Shown here: piece after piece, positions 6,921 to 7,344 of the stretch
Layout of the letters: every line of letters begins with the position of its first letter
Numbering within the stretch: the first letter of the stretch is position 1
NCBI GenBank assembly: GCA_030611395.1
Contig: JAUWPX010000063.1
Coordinates: forward strand, 1-7,344
DNA length: 7,344 nucleotides
Reading direction: 5' to 3'
Origin: Bacteroidota bacterium
Lineage (GTDB): Bacteria > Bacteroidota > Bacteroidia > Bacteroidales > VadinHA17
Notes under the pieces: generated by a model
The model's database searches: none
What the model was told of the DNA's origin: nothing
What the model saw: only the letters and a program-made list of their open reading frames with translations
Program-made: the position numbers and the translations under genes

Positions 6921-7344
6921 TTTAACAACAGAAGATATTTCAAGGTTTATTGCTTCAACCGTATGGTGTGCCATATTGTAATATTTACCTCTCTCCTTCA
7001 AAGTAATTGCAATATAGTCTCTGAGTTTATTCACGGGAATTTCTTTTAAAAGAGGTCTGTTATCAGGTGAATTGAGAAGCCGTGAGTGTAATGCTCCAAC
7101 CGGCATTTGCAGATAAATGGTAATCCCATTTTTTTTCATTAAAGACATATTGTCAAGAAAGCATGGCGTGCCGCCGCCACAACTTAAAATAAAATTATCT
7201 TTTTCAACAATTTCCTTTAACAAATGGTGCTCTGTTTCGCGGAAATAATCTTCCCCCTCTTCAATAAATATATCATTAACTGTCCTGCCCTCTCTCGTTT
7301 GGATGAAATTATCCAGGTCGATAAAATTCAATCCTGTTGCTGAA
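6909..7344 (-). CDS. aroK: Shikimate kinase, N-terminal P-loop beyond window edge
   Basis: This is the C-terminal part of shikimate kinase, which phosphorylates shikimate with ATP in the cytoplasmic pathway to chorismate. The frame stays open to the right edge, reading S-A-T-G-L before FIDLD, so an apparent start at the TTG at 7331 is not real: about 30 residues carrying the Walker A motif should lie past the edge. Numbering from that TTG, visible family motifs are FIDLD (3-7, shikimate and Mg-binding aspartates), IFIEEGEDYFRETE (21-34, with the shikimate-binding R31), SCGGGTP (50-56), the lid NRPLL (91-95, R92) and LKERGKYY (111-118, R114). All expected binding residues in this part are present, so the enzyme is probably functional. 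The gene converges on yhhQ and its last 12 bases, including the stop codon, overlap the end of that gene. No terminator is visible between them. Confidence 0.93.
   Translation of the reverse strand, partial: SATGLNFIDLDNFIQTREGRTVNDIFIEEGEDYFRETEHHLLKEIVEKDNFILSCGGGTPCFLDNMSLMKKNGITIYLQMPVGALHSRLLNSPDNRPLLKEIPVNKLRDYIAITLKERGKYYNMAHHTVEAINLEISSVVKLLG

Noticed and set aside
7329..7331. TTG as the start codon of the shikimate kinase
   Set aside because: The frame continues upstream to the window edge with family-like residues, and the P-loop would be missing if translation began here.

Overview
The window looks like a piece of a low-GC Bacteroidota chromosome, probably from the Bacteroidales/Marinilabiliales side. 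I infer this from protein family resemblance, from AT-rich leaders without Shine-Dalgarno sequences before the four visible starts, from weak matches to the Bacteroidota -33/-7 promoter pattern, and from an intergenic repeat rich in the word CAAAT. The taxonomic call is an inference.

Layout. The left 5.9 kb is read leftward. In transcription order it holds a 1046-residue fusion (5913-2773) of an ATP:ADP-translocase/MFS-like membrane domain, HEAT-like helices and a degenerate cyclic-nucleotide-binding-like domain. Next comes a 337-base spacer with a 7-bp tandem array and a large imperfect inverted repeat. After it lies a membrane sensor SpoIIE/PP2C phosphatase with a HAMP domain (2435-438). 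Only 28 bases further on is the start of a TIR-like protein (409-1), cut by the window edge. A 221-base divergent spacer (5914-6134) separates this block from a rightward YhhQ-family queuosine-precursor transporter (6135-6920). That gene overlaps tail to tail by 12 bases with a leftward shikimate kinase gene (6909-7344), whose P-loop N-terminus lies beyond the right edge.

How the genes may work together. The phosphatase and TIR-like genes are very probably one transcription unit: a sensor with a periplasmic input domain and a cytoplasmic Ser/Thr phosphatase output, followed by a TIR-like protein. The upstream transporter-HEAT-CNB fusion resembles a membrane sensor rather than a plain transporter and may belong to the same signalling locus, but the repeat-filled spacer leaves room for a separate promoter. 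This possible membrane signalling/TIR module is the most interesting part of the window. The right end is ordinary metabolism: tRNA queuosine precursor salvage and aromatic amino acid biosynthesis. No RNA genes, CRISPR arrays, insertion sequences or transfer hallmarks were seen.
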